Source: Gracilaria caudata (lineage: Eukaryota > Rhodophyta > Florideophyceae > Gracilariales > Gracilariaceae). Taken from it: a DNA stretch of 25,684 bases. Each line of letters begins with the position of its first letter. Position 1 is the stretch's first letter. Shown here piece after piece: positions 1 through 9,495 of this stretch. The notes beneath the pieces are model-generated. The model did not search any database. It had not been told where the DNA came from and worked only from the letters and a program-made list of their open reading frames with translations. The translations under genes were made by a program, and so were the position numbers. The stretch is from NCBI GenBank assembly GCA_030374735.1, contig JASCIV010000300.1, positions 1-25,684 of the forward strand, read 5' to 3'.

Positions 1-10
1 CACCGCAGTC

Positions 11-1021
11 ATGGTTGCCCGCGCTTCCTCCGTGTCGCCCTCCAGCTCCTCCACTACCACCACCTCCTCCCTCACCAACTCCTCCAACAAATCCTCCGTG
101 TCGTCCAAGTCGCCCGAGACGCACGTGTGTCCTTATCCCGCGTGCGCCAAATCCTTCTCCAAAAAGTACAACCTCAAGGCTCATCTCCGACTACACACCG
201 GCGAGCAGCCGTTCGAGTGCGATCGTCCCGATTGCAACAAGAAGTTCAAGTGGCGTTCCTCCCTCTCTTCTCACACCGTGTGGCATTCTCGCAAGGACAA
301 AAACTCCTCGTCCACCTCTTCAGACGCCGCGCCGCACACCACCGCCACCGCCACCGCCGCCGCCACCGCCTCCGCCGCCGCGCCGCGCACTCGCGCATCG
401 CAGCCACCCGCCGCTGACGCGCCGTGCACAGCTTCCTCCGCGTCCGCCTTGCATCGCAAGCGTCCGCGTCCCGCCTCCGCCAGCAGCTCGCGCAGTTCGT
501 TACCCACCGCGTCGTCCAGTGTGGATCTGGCCAAGCTGCGCACCAACACAAAGCGCTGCAAGCCGCCGTCAAAGAAGAAGAAGGTGTCCAAGCACGTGCA
601 GCCGCCGCGCGTGCCGCACGCTGCTGCTGAGACGAAGGCGGCGCAGCCTGCGTCGGCAGTGCATGAGCAGCATGCTGAGCCGTACAACTTGCCGGCGCCG
701 TGTTCACCTCTCACCGACGCGGCCTCATTTTTCGACTGCTCCTCCGCCACTGATTCGCCCATCGACTCGCAGCCCATGTTGGAGCTGGACGACTTTTCGT
801 TCTCGTTGGATGTGAGGCACGCGGAAGCGCCGCCGCTGCAGATGCAAATCGGACTGGAGGATGTGGCCAGTATCATGGACGATACCGACCAGACGGGGCT
901 GTTCTCGCAGTACGGCGGCGCCACCTGCGGCGCGTTCACGGGCTTGGATACGCGGTTCGGGCCGTTCGATCTGGACAACCTGCAGGCGTTCGGCGTGAAC
1001 ACGAAGATTGAGGGGCTGTAG
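11..1021 (+). CDS. C2H2 zinc-finger DNA-binding protein, probable transcription factor
   Basis: The 336-residue frame holds two adjacent C2H2 fingers of the C-x4-C-x12-H-x3-H type. Finger 1 uses C40, C45, H58 and H62; finger 2 uses C70, C75, H88 and H92. They are joined by the classical linker HTGEQPF, which is typical of sequence-specific DNA binders. Before the fingers is a Ser/Thr-rich stretch. After them come Ala/Pro/Ser-rich low-complexity sequence and a basic cluster at about 181-193 (KRCKPPSKKKKV), which looks like a nuclear localisation signal. The C-terminal third is acidic and aromatic (LELDDFSFSLD near 257-267, and EDVASIMDDTD further on), like a transcriptional activation region. 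That role is inferred. The frame is open to the left edge of the window, so the true start could lie upstream of the ATG at 11. Codon use is very GC-rich, unlike genes beyond about 2.9 kb. The target genes are unknown. Confidence 0.85.
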   Translation: MVARASSVSPSSSSTTTTSSLTNSSNKSSVSSKSPETHVCPYPACAKSFSKKYNLKAHLRLHTGEQPFECDRPDCNKKFKWRSSLSSHTVWHSRKDKNSSSTSSDAAPHTTATATAAATASAAAPRTRASQPPAADAPCTASSASALHRKRPRPASASSSRSSLPTASSSVDLAKLRTNTKRCKPPSKKKKVSKHVQPPRVPHAAAETKAAQPASAVHEQHAEPYNLPAPCSPLTDAASFFDCSSATDSPIDSQPMLELDDFSFSLDVRHAEAPPLQMQIGLEDVASIMDDTDQTGLFSQYGGATCGAFTGLDTRFGPFDLDNLQAFGVNTKIEGL

Positions 1022-2623
1022 CTGGCGCGGGATCGGTGCATTTTTGTTTTTTTTTTTTTTCTCTAGTAACTCATTGTGACTACGTACGTTGTGGAGGGAT
1101 GTTGTTGTTCGGTTCTTTTCTTTTCTATAGTTTTAGCGAGCGTCTCTTGGTCGACGAGGCGCTTGCGTGGGGAAGCAGTAGATGCTTTTTTTTTTTCTTT
1201 CTTTTGTTGTTATGATTTCGTGTGTGAAAGATCGTTCACACTTAGCGCAGTAGCAGAGCAGGCAGCGGGCAGGCTGTAGTGTACACTAAGTATTTTGATC
1301 AACTGATGGACTGGAATAAACAAAGAGACGGAGAACAAAGGGGCAAGCGCTTGTTGCGAGACGCGCGCCGCGTCAGTCAGGCGCGTGCGCGAGTTGCGCT
1401 TGGCGCTTGGCGTCGGACAACGCGCGCCGAACGTGTGGCCGTACGACGCCAGCAATGCAACGGTCGTGCGGCACGCGTGTGACGCGCGCGCGCTTGTAGT
1501 GAATCGACGAATTTTGGCGAGACACGTGAGCGCGGCGCGGCGGCGGTGCGGGAATGGGCGGCTGCCGGCGCGCCGTTATGAGATCGCCATTATTCGAGCG
1601 TGCTCGCGCTGTAAACGCGCGCGCGCCGCCGAGCTCTCAGCACCCACGGCAAGCCGCGCGCGCTGCTGACACGCCGCGCAGCCGCCGCCGTTCGCGGCGC
1701 AGTTGAAAGCGCGAGCGGCTCTGCGACTGTGTAAATTGCATCCGCTGCTCCCAAGACGACATCCGCGTTGCACACGCCTGGCGCGAGGCGGGATGTGCGG
1801 CACCAAAGCGATCTCGTCTGCGCACAACGCGAGCACACAAACGCGCGTTTGTAAGCGCGTGCGCGCGGCGAATCTTTTCTGCGTCGGTTATGGCACGCAC
1901 ACGCATGCTTTCCATTAAAAATAGTTGACGCTTTGAAACGCGTCGCAACAAGAAACAGCCGGCTGTGCGGTCGCCACGCGTACAACTCAGCACGCTAACG
2001 TTTTGACTTCATCAACATTGTTCCTGCCCCCTTCCGTCCCTCGTTCCCCCTTCATGCTTGCGCGCGCGCAACGTAGCGCGAGCTGATCTGACAAATGGCA
2101 CAGCTGCTGGCTGTCGTCCGCTGCTGCACGGCCTGCACGCGCCGTGCGTGCTGGCGCGCTTGCATGATCACTGCGGTGCTGTCGTGGCTGTCTTTTTGGC
2201 TGACTCATACATAGCCATGCCCCCCGGGTGCACGTCCGCGTGCTGAATTGTTCGCCGCCTTCCCCCCTTGTCTTGTGTAATGCTTACATCTTCTCACCTG
2301 CGCTTACACGCGCACAGCCGTCACCGAGTTTTCCGTTCCTTTTTCACAAAAAGTACCAAAATCTCCCAAAATAGAATCCCGAAACGTGCGGTGGCGCTTC
2401 GATGCCATTCATTCCGCGCTCCATTCCTCCTGTGCTCATACGCCCATCAGCTCCCAGATCTCTTCGCGCAGCGCATCCCGTGCGCTGCGGGATCAGTCGC
2501 ATCCCCCCCCAGTCCTCCACACCCCAAAAGTCTGAACAGTTACTTTTCTTCCTCGGCTTGTGCGAACGACTAAAGGCGTTAGCACCACTCTTTGCTGCTG
2601 CCGTCCCACTGTCGCATGCAAAC
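1022..2623. other. CpG-dense intergenic region between zinc-finger gene and carotenoid gene
   Basis: I see no convincing gene here. The left part holds T-rich tracts (1041-1060 and around 1186-1204), probably the 3' untranslated region of the zinc-finger gene. From about 1360 to 2170 the sequence is unusually rich in CG and GCGC runs, with short open frames on both strands that look like by-products of composition. From about 2250 to 2620 it becomes pyrimidine-rich, as expected for the promoter and leader of the downstream gene. An in-frame ATG at 2402 would extend that gene, but the added residues look like translated leader. Confidence 0.5.
1041..1060. repeat. Poly(T) tract
   Basis: Five T, one G, then fourteen T, starting about 20 bases after the stop codon of the zinc-finger gene. 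It is probably 3' untranslated sequence. Confidence 0.7.
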
Positions 2624-4273
2624 ATGCGTCGCAGCCCTGCGTTTACTACGCCCATTCCGCTTCTGCACACACCTTCGCTAGCGCCGCATTCAAAATGCTC
2701 CTTCCGTGCTTCGCCGCCTCGCCGCGCGCTGCGAATGTCGCTGGCGGCTGATGTATGGAAGGTCAACGCCGTTCCCGACACCAATGCCAAAGGGAAGACA
2801 GTCGCCGTTGTGGGCGCCGGTCTTGCCGGTTTAATCACAGCCATGGAGCTCGTGGACGCCGGTTGTAACGTCAGCTTGTACGACACGCGCCCGTTTGCCG
2901 GTGGAAAGGTTGGCAGCTGGGTTGATTCTGAAGGAAATCATATCGAAATGGGTTTGCATGTGTTTTTCGGCTGTTACTACAACCTGTTTGATGTTATGGC
3001 AAAGGTCGGTTCTTTTAAGCACTTGTTGATGAAGGAACATACTCATCAGTTTGTCAACAAGGGTGGAATTTTGGGTCAACTTGACTTTCGAATGGGTAAT
3101 GTTGGCGCCCCGTTTAATGGACTCAAGGCGTTTGGAGCCACTTCGCAGCTCGGTATTGTGGACAAAGTGCGAAACGCGTTGGCGCTTGGTAGTTCTGTCA
3201 TAGTCAGGGGGCTTGTTGACTTCGACGGTGCCATGAAAGATATCCGTGCGTTGGACAACATCTCGTTCTCGGAGTGGTTCATATCAAAGGGTGGAACTCG
3301 AGGCTCTATTCAGCGTATGTGGGATCCAATTGCGTATGCACTGGGTTTCATCAACTGCGATAACATGTCTGCCAGGTGTATGCTCACCATTTTCCAACTG
3401 TTTGCGGCTAGATCAGAGGCGTCAGTTTTGAGGATGTTGGAAGGGAGTCCAGACAAGTTTCTCACAGCTCCTATTGTGAAATATATTGAAGACAGAGGTG
3501 CAAAGCTGAACTTGAGAAGAAGAGTAAGAGAGGTTTTGTATCAAACCGATGACAGCGGACAAACACGAGTCACTGGCCTTCGTATTGCACGTGGCCAAGA
3601 GACGGAATTGGTGCAAGCAGATTATTATGTGGCTGCCTGCGATGTAGCCGGCGCTAAGCGCCTTATCCCTACCGAATGGAGAGAGCGATATGACCAGTTC
3701 CGCAAGCTATATCAACTGGACGCAGTTCCGGTTGTCACTGTTCAAGTTCGATTCGACGGCTGGGTCACAGAGATGCAGGATGACGAAAAGCGGATGCGCG
3801 TTGGAAACGGACAAGCGCATGGAATCGACAACTTGTTGTACTCGGCAGACGCGGACTTTTCTTGTTTTGCAGACTTGGCGCTAACCTCACCCACGGACTA
3901 CTACAAGGAAGGTGAAGGAAGCTTAATGCAAGTCGTTTTAACACCAGGAGACCCTTACATTGTGAAGCCAGACTCTGAGATTGTAGCTGCTGTGCTCGAA
4001 CAACTGAGAGACTTGTTCCCAAGTGCGAGAAATCTGAAGTGCACATGGAGTTCGGTTGTCAAGCTTGCTGAAAGTTTGTACAGGGAAGAACCTGGAAAAG
4101 ACCTTTACAGGCCATCTCAAAGAACTGTAGTGGACAACTTCTTCTTGGCGGGAAGCTATACTTACCAGGATTATATAGACTCAATGGAAGGGGCAGTGAA
4201 GAGTGGGAAATTAGCAGCCGCTGCGGTCCTAGAAACTGTTGCTGCTAGTGGTTCTGCGAGCGTTGCCGAATGA
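2624..4273 (+). CDS. ZDS: Zeta-carotene desaturase, plastid-targeted
   Basis: This FAD enzyme converts zeta-carotene through neurosporene to lycopene in the plastid, after phytoene desaturase. The chosen ATG gives 549 residues, a normal length for the family. Residues 1 to about 50 are rich in Ser, Pro, Arg and Ala with almost no acid, as in a transit peptide. A Rossmann FAD motif follows (VVGAGLAG near 62-69, with an acidic residue about 18 further on and RPFAGGKVGS). Strong ZDS signatures are EMGLHVFFGCYYNLF, FVNKGG, FSEWFISKGGTR, QRMWDPIAYALGF, ADFSCFADLAL and the C-terminal FAD-contact segment NFFLAGSYTYQDYIDSMEGA. These match ZDS rather than phytoene desaturase, whose equivalent segments differ. 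There is no intron. An upstream in-frame ATG at 2402 is possible, but its 74 extra residues are hydrophobic and Pro-rich without family similarity. Confidence 0.96.
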   Translation: MRRSPAFTTPIPLLHTPSLAPHSKCSFRASPPRRALRMSLAADVWKVNAVPDTNAKGKTVAVVGAGLAGLITAMELVDAGCNVSLYDTRPFAGGKVGSWVDSEGNHIEMGLHVFFGCYYNLFDVMAKVGSFKHLLMKEHTHQFVNKGGILGQLDFRMGNVGAPFNGLKAFGATSQLGIVDKVRNALALGSSVIVRGLVDFDGAMKDIRALDNISFSEWFISKGGTRGSIQRMWDPIAYALGFINCDNMSARCMLTIFQLFAARSEASVLRMLEGSPDKFLTAPIVKYIEDRGAKLNLRRRVREVLYQTDDSGQTRVTGLRIARGQETELVQADYYVAACDVAGAKRLIPTEWRERYDQFRKLYQLDAVPVVTVQVRFDGWVTEMQDDEKRMRVGNGQAHGIDNLLYSADADFSCFADLALTSPTDYYKEGEGSLMQVVLTPGDPYIVKPDSEIVAAVLEQLRDLFPSARNLKCTWSSVVKLAESLYREEPGKDLYRPSQRTVVDNFFLAGSYTYQDYIDSMEGAVKSGKLAAAAVLETVAASGSASVAE

Positions 4274-4949
4274 GCGTGAACTGAAATTTCTTGTAAAGTT
4301 ATCCTTCGAGGGCTATAATTATGACCATCTTCCCCGCAGTACATCAACAAGACTTCCGATGACTAACGTGCCGTGTTGACCAATCCAGAGTAAAGGCTTA
4401 TGATACTGGGATACTCCGTATGACCGTGGACATAGCTGGTGCTAATTCTTCGCTGTGTGAGGCGAAACCCTAGAGATTGAAGAGAATATGCCTTCAGGCA
4501 AAAACGACTCGACTTGATCTTTGACCAAACAATTCCCAAGCGGAGCACTTGATCCCATAGTTGGTGACAGCCCAAGATGGAATTCAACAACTCAGGTCCC
4601 GTCAAATGAGGGAAGCCGACTTCCGTTTCAGCATTTCAAGATGTGTGGATCACCTGTCCTAAGGTATGTATTAGTTGCTCTGCCGAACGAAACCCGCTTA
4701 CATCGAAGTGACGAAGCGTGCTATCACAGGAAGTGCAGTCTGAAGCACGTGGCATCCTGCAAAGCACGGAGCCTGCATTAGGTGAGAGACTGGAGTCATG
4801 TCGTTGATAATCCTCAGACAGTCCGCAAGAACCTGGTTGGTCCTGCTGTGGTTGATCCTGTTGCGTCCTACATTGACCAAGCTCTTCGTCTGCCGCTTGT
4901 GGACAGCCGCATTGTTATCGTTTCTTCGCTACAGCCGCTGTACAATTCA
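4274..4949. other. Intergenic region after ZDS, nothing recognised
   Basis: This is AT-balanced sequence with only short open frames on both strands. A minus-strand frame of 80 codons (4363-4605) looks protein-like in places but has no recognisable domain. I do not support it as a gene. Confidence 0.4.
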
Positions 4950-5652
4950 CGGTGCAGTTCGCGCCTTTTCCTCGACATTCTGCTCAACCTTCGCCTCAAG
5001 CTCGATGATATCACGCTCGTACCCACCGCCGATGCGCTCAAGCTCGCACCCTTTGTCGAAGATGACCCGTCACACGTCATCCTGCGAACTGAGATGACCG
5101 TCTCATCTTCAGAGCTTGGGCAGTACAACTCCGATCAACCAGCTCTCGCCATTCGACGTTGCTCTCTCCGCACCGCGCTGACTTTCGCGATCCGTTCGAC
5201 GATCGTCTTCACCCAACCGGGGAACGTCCTTCTACTTGCTTTTGACGTTTGCGATATTGACAGCCTTATTTCTTTTGACACCCGTATCGTTTTCGTTTTC
5301 AGACAATCTGCAAATCCTTTGCCATTACGCTGAACACCCGTTCAGCTGCCTGCTGAGCATCAATCCACACCATCCGCTGTGCCGCCGTCGAACAGCGAGC
5401 AAATCACCACACCCATTCGCCAACCCATCTCAACCCATCTCTACGATTGTCTTCTTCGCGAGTTCGCCACACCCATTCACCAATCTCCGTCCTCTGCGTA
5501 CGTATCCGCCGCACAGCTGCAATCAAATCATCATTTTTTGCAGTCTGAATATCCATCAACCCACGTATCTCATCTCCACCACGCCCTCGTTCCTGCAAAA
5601 TGACTACTCTCATAGACAAGCGCAAATCGCGTGCATCACAGTTCACCCCCAC
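4950..5652 (-). pseudogene. Coding-like fragments broken by stops, possible decayed gene
   Basis: Read on the minus strand, this stretch gives several hydrophilic, protein-like segments in more than one frame. First is 5652-5407, about 82 codons starting at GTG and containing IRGLMDIQTAKNDDLIAAVRR and two GEWVW repeats. An in-frame TGA at 5404-5406 is followed in the same frame by about 34 more codons (AAQRMVWIDAQQAAERVFSV), ending in TGA at 5299-5301. Further on are KTIVERIAKVSAVRREQRRM (about 5215-5130) and, in another frame, RIGGGYERDIIELEAKVEQN (about 5040-4960), which looks like coiled coil. The segments do not join into one frame. Either this is a degraded gene or it has several introns I cannot place. 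A plus-strand frame, 4782-5333, is open across part of it and is largely a codon-aligned mirror, so the strand is not certain. No family is recognised. Confidence 0.3.
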
Positions 5653-5675
5653 AAGTCACCCTTTCGTGAGCACAC

Positions 5676-6823
5676 TCAGAACGAAAATGTCAAGCGATCA
5701 CCGTAAAGGCTCTCCAACTCTTCCTTGAACTGATCGAAATCAGCTTCAGGACACAATTGTATCAATGCGTTTGGACACCACCTTGCCACCTCTCTGAGCC
5801 CTTTTATGCCAACGTTATCGCAACGTGATATTGAAAGACTCTTTAATCTTCCACGGAGCCCCCTGGCAACAGTCTCCAAATTAGCGTCGTTGAGCGCATC
5901 CACGCTCGCAAACTCAACCACACTCAACTCCGCACAATCACCGATAGCGCCCAAGTCTTCACTGTGAGCTACATTAACGGCTTCCGGATTCAAGAACAAG
6001 CCCAGATGCTTAAGCCCTCGCAGCAACGGAAACAGCCCGTAATCAACGGAGTCCGGAAGAATAATAGACAATCCCAGCTTAGGCGGTTGAGACATTGTTC
6101 GGAGTGCAGCAGCCAATGCGGTTAAGTCCGAGGCGCGTAACTCTCTGGCGAAATGCAAATAAAGCTTTTTCGGAGCACACATTCGCAACAGCGATGTGTC
6201 GGTTAAACGCATATTGAGATACATGACGGGAATTTCGTTGCGTTGAAGCTTTCGCAAGACCATCTCGAATGGAATGGATAGGCGCAAAGAGTGTAGATAT
6301 GGACGAAGCGTCTCCAGTAGCACAGTAACAACAGTGGGTGATATGATTCTGTAGTCTACGTCTTCTCCATCGTACCTCTAGTCGAAATTGAGGTGTCTAA
6401 TTCCGGTGGCACGCTTCGCAAGCACGTTAACCCACAGAGGCAAAAGATCATGTTTCAATGACTTCGGCGTCACCGTTAATTTTCGAAGGTTGCGGAAACG
6501 CGGTACCCTTGTAGCAAACGCAGCAATGGATCGATTTGAGAATATTCCAAATCATTGATATACACAACATCAAAGTAGGAGTCCACTGCGTCGCGCAGGA
6601 CCATACACGTCTCGCGCAGCGCGCGAACGTTTTCAAACTGTTTGCAGATCGGCGGTGAACACATGTGGGGCTGGAGCGACCGTCTTGGATTACAAAGATG
6701 TTTGATAATGATATGCATCATTTCGAGCGAGAGCGTCTGAAGCGTGACGTTATGTGAATGAGCATGGACGAGCTGCCGTTTGCGGCAACGCTGCCACGAT
6801 GGCAATTGCGGATAGGTGATCAT
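5676..6823 (-). pseudogene. F-box/leucine-rich-repeat protein, broken by a frameshift and a stop
   Basis: The minus strand encodes two blocks that belong together. The 5' block (ATG at 6823) has an F-box-like segment: LQTLSLEMMHIIIKHL, a polar insertion, then LRETCMVLRDAVDSYF. F-box proteins bind SKP1 and recruit substrates to SCF ubiquitin ligases. This frame stops at about 6476. A second frame, entered between about 6540 and 6490, continues with SIAAFATRVPRFRNLRKLTV and reads to 5676. On the way it passes an in-frame TAG at 6378-6380. The second block has leucine-rich repeats of the FBXL/AMN1 kind, for example LNDANLETVARGLRGRLKSL followed by SISRCDNVGIKGL. The repair needs a net loss of one base (or gain of two) plus readthrough of one stop. 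A spliced gene or sequencing errors could also explain it, but no consensus GT-AG pair removes both lesions. Confidence 0.6.
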
Positions 6824-7600
6824 CTTGATGGTGCTACAGGACCATAAGTGATATCGAAAGGCGACAAAGCAGACTGTGGTCACCTCCTACCCGACGATGA
6901 TGTGGTCTGGGTGCGGTTCCTTTGCAAAGAAGCCGATAGCAATGATTCGTTCTGGATCGGCAGAGGAAATTAGTGTTGACCCTAGCGATGAAGAGGATTG
7001 CACCATTGCAAACATCATCATCATCATCAGCATCATGGTGATCCCCACCAACGTGATCATCAGAAAGCAATTATCATCATGATAGTTGCTATGATAGTGC
7101 GAGACCGTTGTAGAGCGTTGAGGACGAAGGCGATATGCGTCGGTAGTGAAACGCCCTGCGGTCGAAAACACCTAAGAGATCTAATACCTTTCTCGTCGTT
7201 GCGCAGTGAGTAGAGTTATAGCAATTGATTAGCAGTCACGAAGGTAGTGGCCGCGGTTCATAAACAGAGACAACCCGGGCTGTCTGTGGCCCACTGCCAT
7301 GGGGGTGTTTTCAAAAATGGAGTGGAAAATTGTGCTCGCCCAAAACGCGCGCATGTGCGGCATCAATTTCTACGACAGCGCACCAACTCGGACAGCGGTG
7401 TTGTAGTTCCGCGTCCATTTCGTGTACAAGCTTCTCGAAGGGCCCAAAGGCGGTTGAGGTGCGCGCTTTGCCGCCTCGGCAACTGCTGCAGACTCCAGCA
7501 GCGACGATTCCCAGACGTTCTTTGTGCTCATTTAAGTGCCGAACCACCGAACACTCGGCAATCCGCTGCCATCCGTCTGCTCTTTCCCGCCCAGCTCGAC
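6824..7600. other. Intergenic region between divergent F-box remnant and AN1 gene
   Basis: This holds the ATC-type microsatellite described separately. There is also a short plus-strand open stretch near 6848-6965 that encodes acidic, aromatic-rich sequence, too short to call. Positions 7247-7600 are open in frame with the AN1 gene. They give Arg- and Pro-rich residues without family similarity, so I take them as leader. A minus-strand frame of 118 codons (7311-7667) overlaps the AN1 start and is not supported. Confidence 0.4.
7013..7084. repeat. ATC/GAT trinucleotide-rich microsatellite
   Basis: An imperfect run of CAT/ATC units occupies about 7013-7037. Related ATCATCATGAT sequence follows at about 7071-7082. 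It resembles the tract at 11845-11890. Confidence 0.75.
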
Positions 7601-8497
7601 ATGGAAGTGGACGGCCTTGGCGCGCGATGCGCGCTGCCCTCATGCCGCACATTGGACTATCTCCCATTCACCTGCGCTTTATGCTCAAACCAATTTTGTC
7701 AGGCTCATGCGCAACCCAGCGACCACGCTTGCACCAATCCCCCAGATAATGAGGTGCCCACATGTCCGTTGTGTTCGGCCCCCGTGCCGGTGCCACCCGG
7801 AACCACCCGTGACACCGCCGTTTCTCGCCACATCGACCTTGGTTGTCCTCGCCGCGCCCGTACCAATCCGAAATGTATGAAGCTCGGTTGCAATAAAAGA
7901 GACCCCGTGGCCACCACCTGTCCCTCCTGCGGAAGGGTGTTCTGTCTCGCCCATCGCATCGAGAGCCAGCATGATTGCACTGCCACTCGTCGAACCTCTA
8001 ACCGCTTGCCGAAACCAGCTGCTCGTCCGTCGAATCAAACTCCAAAGCGCTCCTTATCATTGCGCAAGCGTCGGATACAATTCCTTAACACCCCTTCCTC
8101 CCCAGTTGGCGATACTTCGATACCCACTGAAAATCGAGTTAACGTGGCAGTGTTTTTCCCCGCATCGACCGACATCAAACCGCGTTTCATGGTATTCAAC
8201 AAACGGAACACGCCTGGTAGAATTATCGACGAGCTGAAACGTCGTGTAAGGGAACTGCCTCAACCGCAGGGAGATCGATATTATCTCTATGCCTACAAAT
8301 CCGGGGGAAATGGCGTCAACTTATTACCCTATATGACTCCGATAAAGGATATGTCGCATTTGGTTCAGAACGGCGACTGCTTGATTTTGGAAAATGGTGA
8401 TTCCGGTTTGGACCAATCTTGGATAAGTACCCTGCACAAGCTTTCAAAGGGCCACAGGTCGAAGTCTTCAAAAACCTCGGACTGTGCTATCGCATGA
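7601..8497 (+). CDS. AN1-type zinc-finger protein with C-terminal ubiquitin-like region
   Basis: The 298-residue product has two AN1 fingers. Finger 1 uses C10, C15, C25, C28, C33, H36, H42 and C44; finger 2 uses C92, C97, C107, C110, C115, H118, H124 and C126. Between them is CPLCSAPVPVPPGTTRD followed by HIDLGC, the inter-finger segment characteristic of the ZFAND2 (AIRAP) group. A basic linker (about 128-165) leads to a C-terminal region (about 178-265, VNVAVFFP to GDCLILENGD) resembling the ubiquitin-like domain of ZFAND1 and yeast Cuz1. Family members work at the proteasome and Cdc48/p97 in arsenite and misfolded-protein stress, so a protein-quality-control role is inferred. The start at 7601 puts the first finger nine residues in, as in relatives. 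There is no intron. All sixteen zinc ligands are present, so the gene looks intact. Confidence 0.88.
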   Translation: MEVDGLGARCALPSCRTLDYLPFTCALCSNQFCQAHAQPSDHACTNPPDNEVPTCPLCSAPVPVPPGTTRDTAVSRHIDLGCPRRARTNPKCMKLGCNKRDPVATTCPSCGRVFCLAHRIESQHDCTATRRTSNRLPKPAARPSNQTPKRSLSLRKRRIQFLNTPSSPVGDTSIPTENRVNVAVFFPASTDIKPRFMVFNKRNTPGRIIDELKRRVRELPQPQGDRYYLYAYKSGGNGVNLLPYMTPIKDMSHLVQNGDCLILENGDSGLDQSWISTLHKLSKGHRSKSSKTSDCAIA

Positions 8498-9495
8498 CCC
8501 ACTTTTAGACTTCTAATCTTCAAATGATTTCTACGCTTAACTTTGCTTGCCGCAGTGGTTCTCCCTTTGATCCGTACATGCCTACTTGCAATATTAACGA
8601 ATGTCTTTTCGCTGGTAGAGAGCTATTGACCACATTCTCTCTCAAAACCAGTACAATCATACGTTCATAAAGACAACTGTTGTATCGTCTTGTCTACCGT
8701 ACTGGCAACTAAAGGGTAAAACACGTTTTGGTAATATATTGTCAATCTATTTCTGCTGTGTGCTTTTCCTTCAACCAGCTCCGCAAGGAGTTATGGTTCT
8801 GTCTGAAGCATGACTGACAGACACGTACTCTACAACGTCCCTCTAGAAACAAAAAGACAACGCCACAGTCCTACTCAGAAACCCTTGAATGTTCACCAAA
8901 CCAACCTGCAACGAGTTGAAAAAGCAAACAAGATGAGAATGCATACATTTCTTGGACAAGCCCCTAGAGAAGTGCGATGAACAGTCCCAAGATGCTGGGT
9001 ATGTGACTTGTCGCGCCACACCTTTCGCTTGAAAATAAATCCTACGATAATATTTTTCTGAACTTCCTGGTGAAGAGAACATCTCTGTGAAACATATAAA
9101 CTTATTACTCCCTCTTCCCAAATTGATGGTACTTCGATACCCTCGGACCATGAACACAGGGAAGTGCTGAATGATGATGACCCAGTTCTCTATTCTCTAT
9201 GGTTCCTTAGCGCTGAATAAGTTACAAGGCAAGTATCCACCAACAAAGATCTTCAGTACCTCTCTCGGGTACTTGTGCTTAACGGAGAAGCGCTAACTAG
9301 TTGTTGATAGCAATTCAGACCATTATGCGAAGAGATTTGCTCGAACGCAGTGAATGTGACAAGCCGTTTGCGCCAAACGGGAAACACCTCAAATGTCAAT
9401 CGTCTTTAAACTGAGATGAACATACACTAATTGCACGAGTCGCTTCGGCCTCTTTCGTCTTTGTTTTCAAGAACGACACAGGGATCTAATCAAAT
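8498..9495. other. Intergenic region between convergent genes
   Basis: The AN1 gene ends at the left edge and the membrane-protein gene ends at the right edge, so this is shared 3' sequence. No gene is supported; the longest minus-strand frame (8843-9157) shows no domain. It contains a small hairpin with a GCAA loop (8777-8792), a 42-base stretch resembling part of the AN1 gene (9101-9142), and a 17-base palindrome (9364-9380). Confidence 0.5.
9364..9380. repeat. Short perfect inverted repeat containing an E2F-like core
   Basis: CCGTTTG and CAAACGG flank a CGC centre. The bottom strand includes TTTGGCGC, which fits the E2F consensus TTTSSCGC. It lies between two 3' ends, so a promoter role is doubtful. 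Confidence 0.4.

Noticed and set aside
246..1041. Long minus-strand frames opposite the zinc-finger gene
   Set aside because: They are Ala/Arg/Cys-rich products of GC-rich sequence antisense to a clear C2H2 gene.
2402..2623. N-terminal extension of ZDS from an upstream ATG
   Set aside because: The extra 74 residues come from pyrimidine-rich leader sequence, while the ATG at 2624 already gives a plausible transit peptide and normal family length.
4782..5333. 183-codon plus-strand frame
   Set aside because: It starts at GTG and shows no domain. It is largely the codon-aligned mirror of more hydrophilic minus-strand segments, so I could not support it as a gene. It remains an alternative to the decayed-gene reading.
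7311..7667. 118-codon minus-strand frame overlapping the AN1 start
   Set aside because: No domain, and it overlaps a well-supported gene on the other strand. Its openness follows from base composition.
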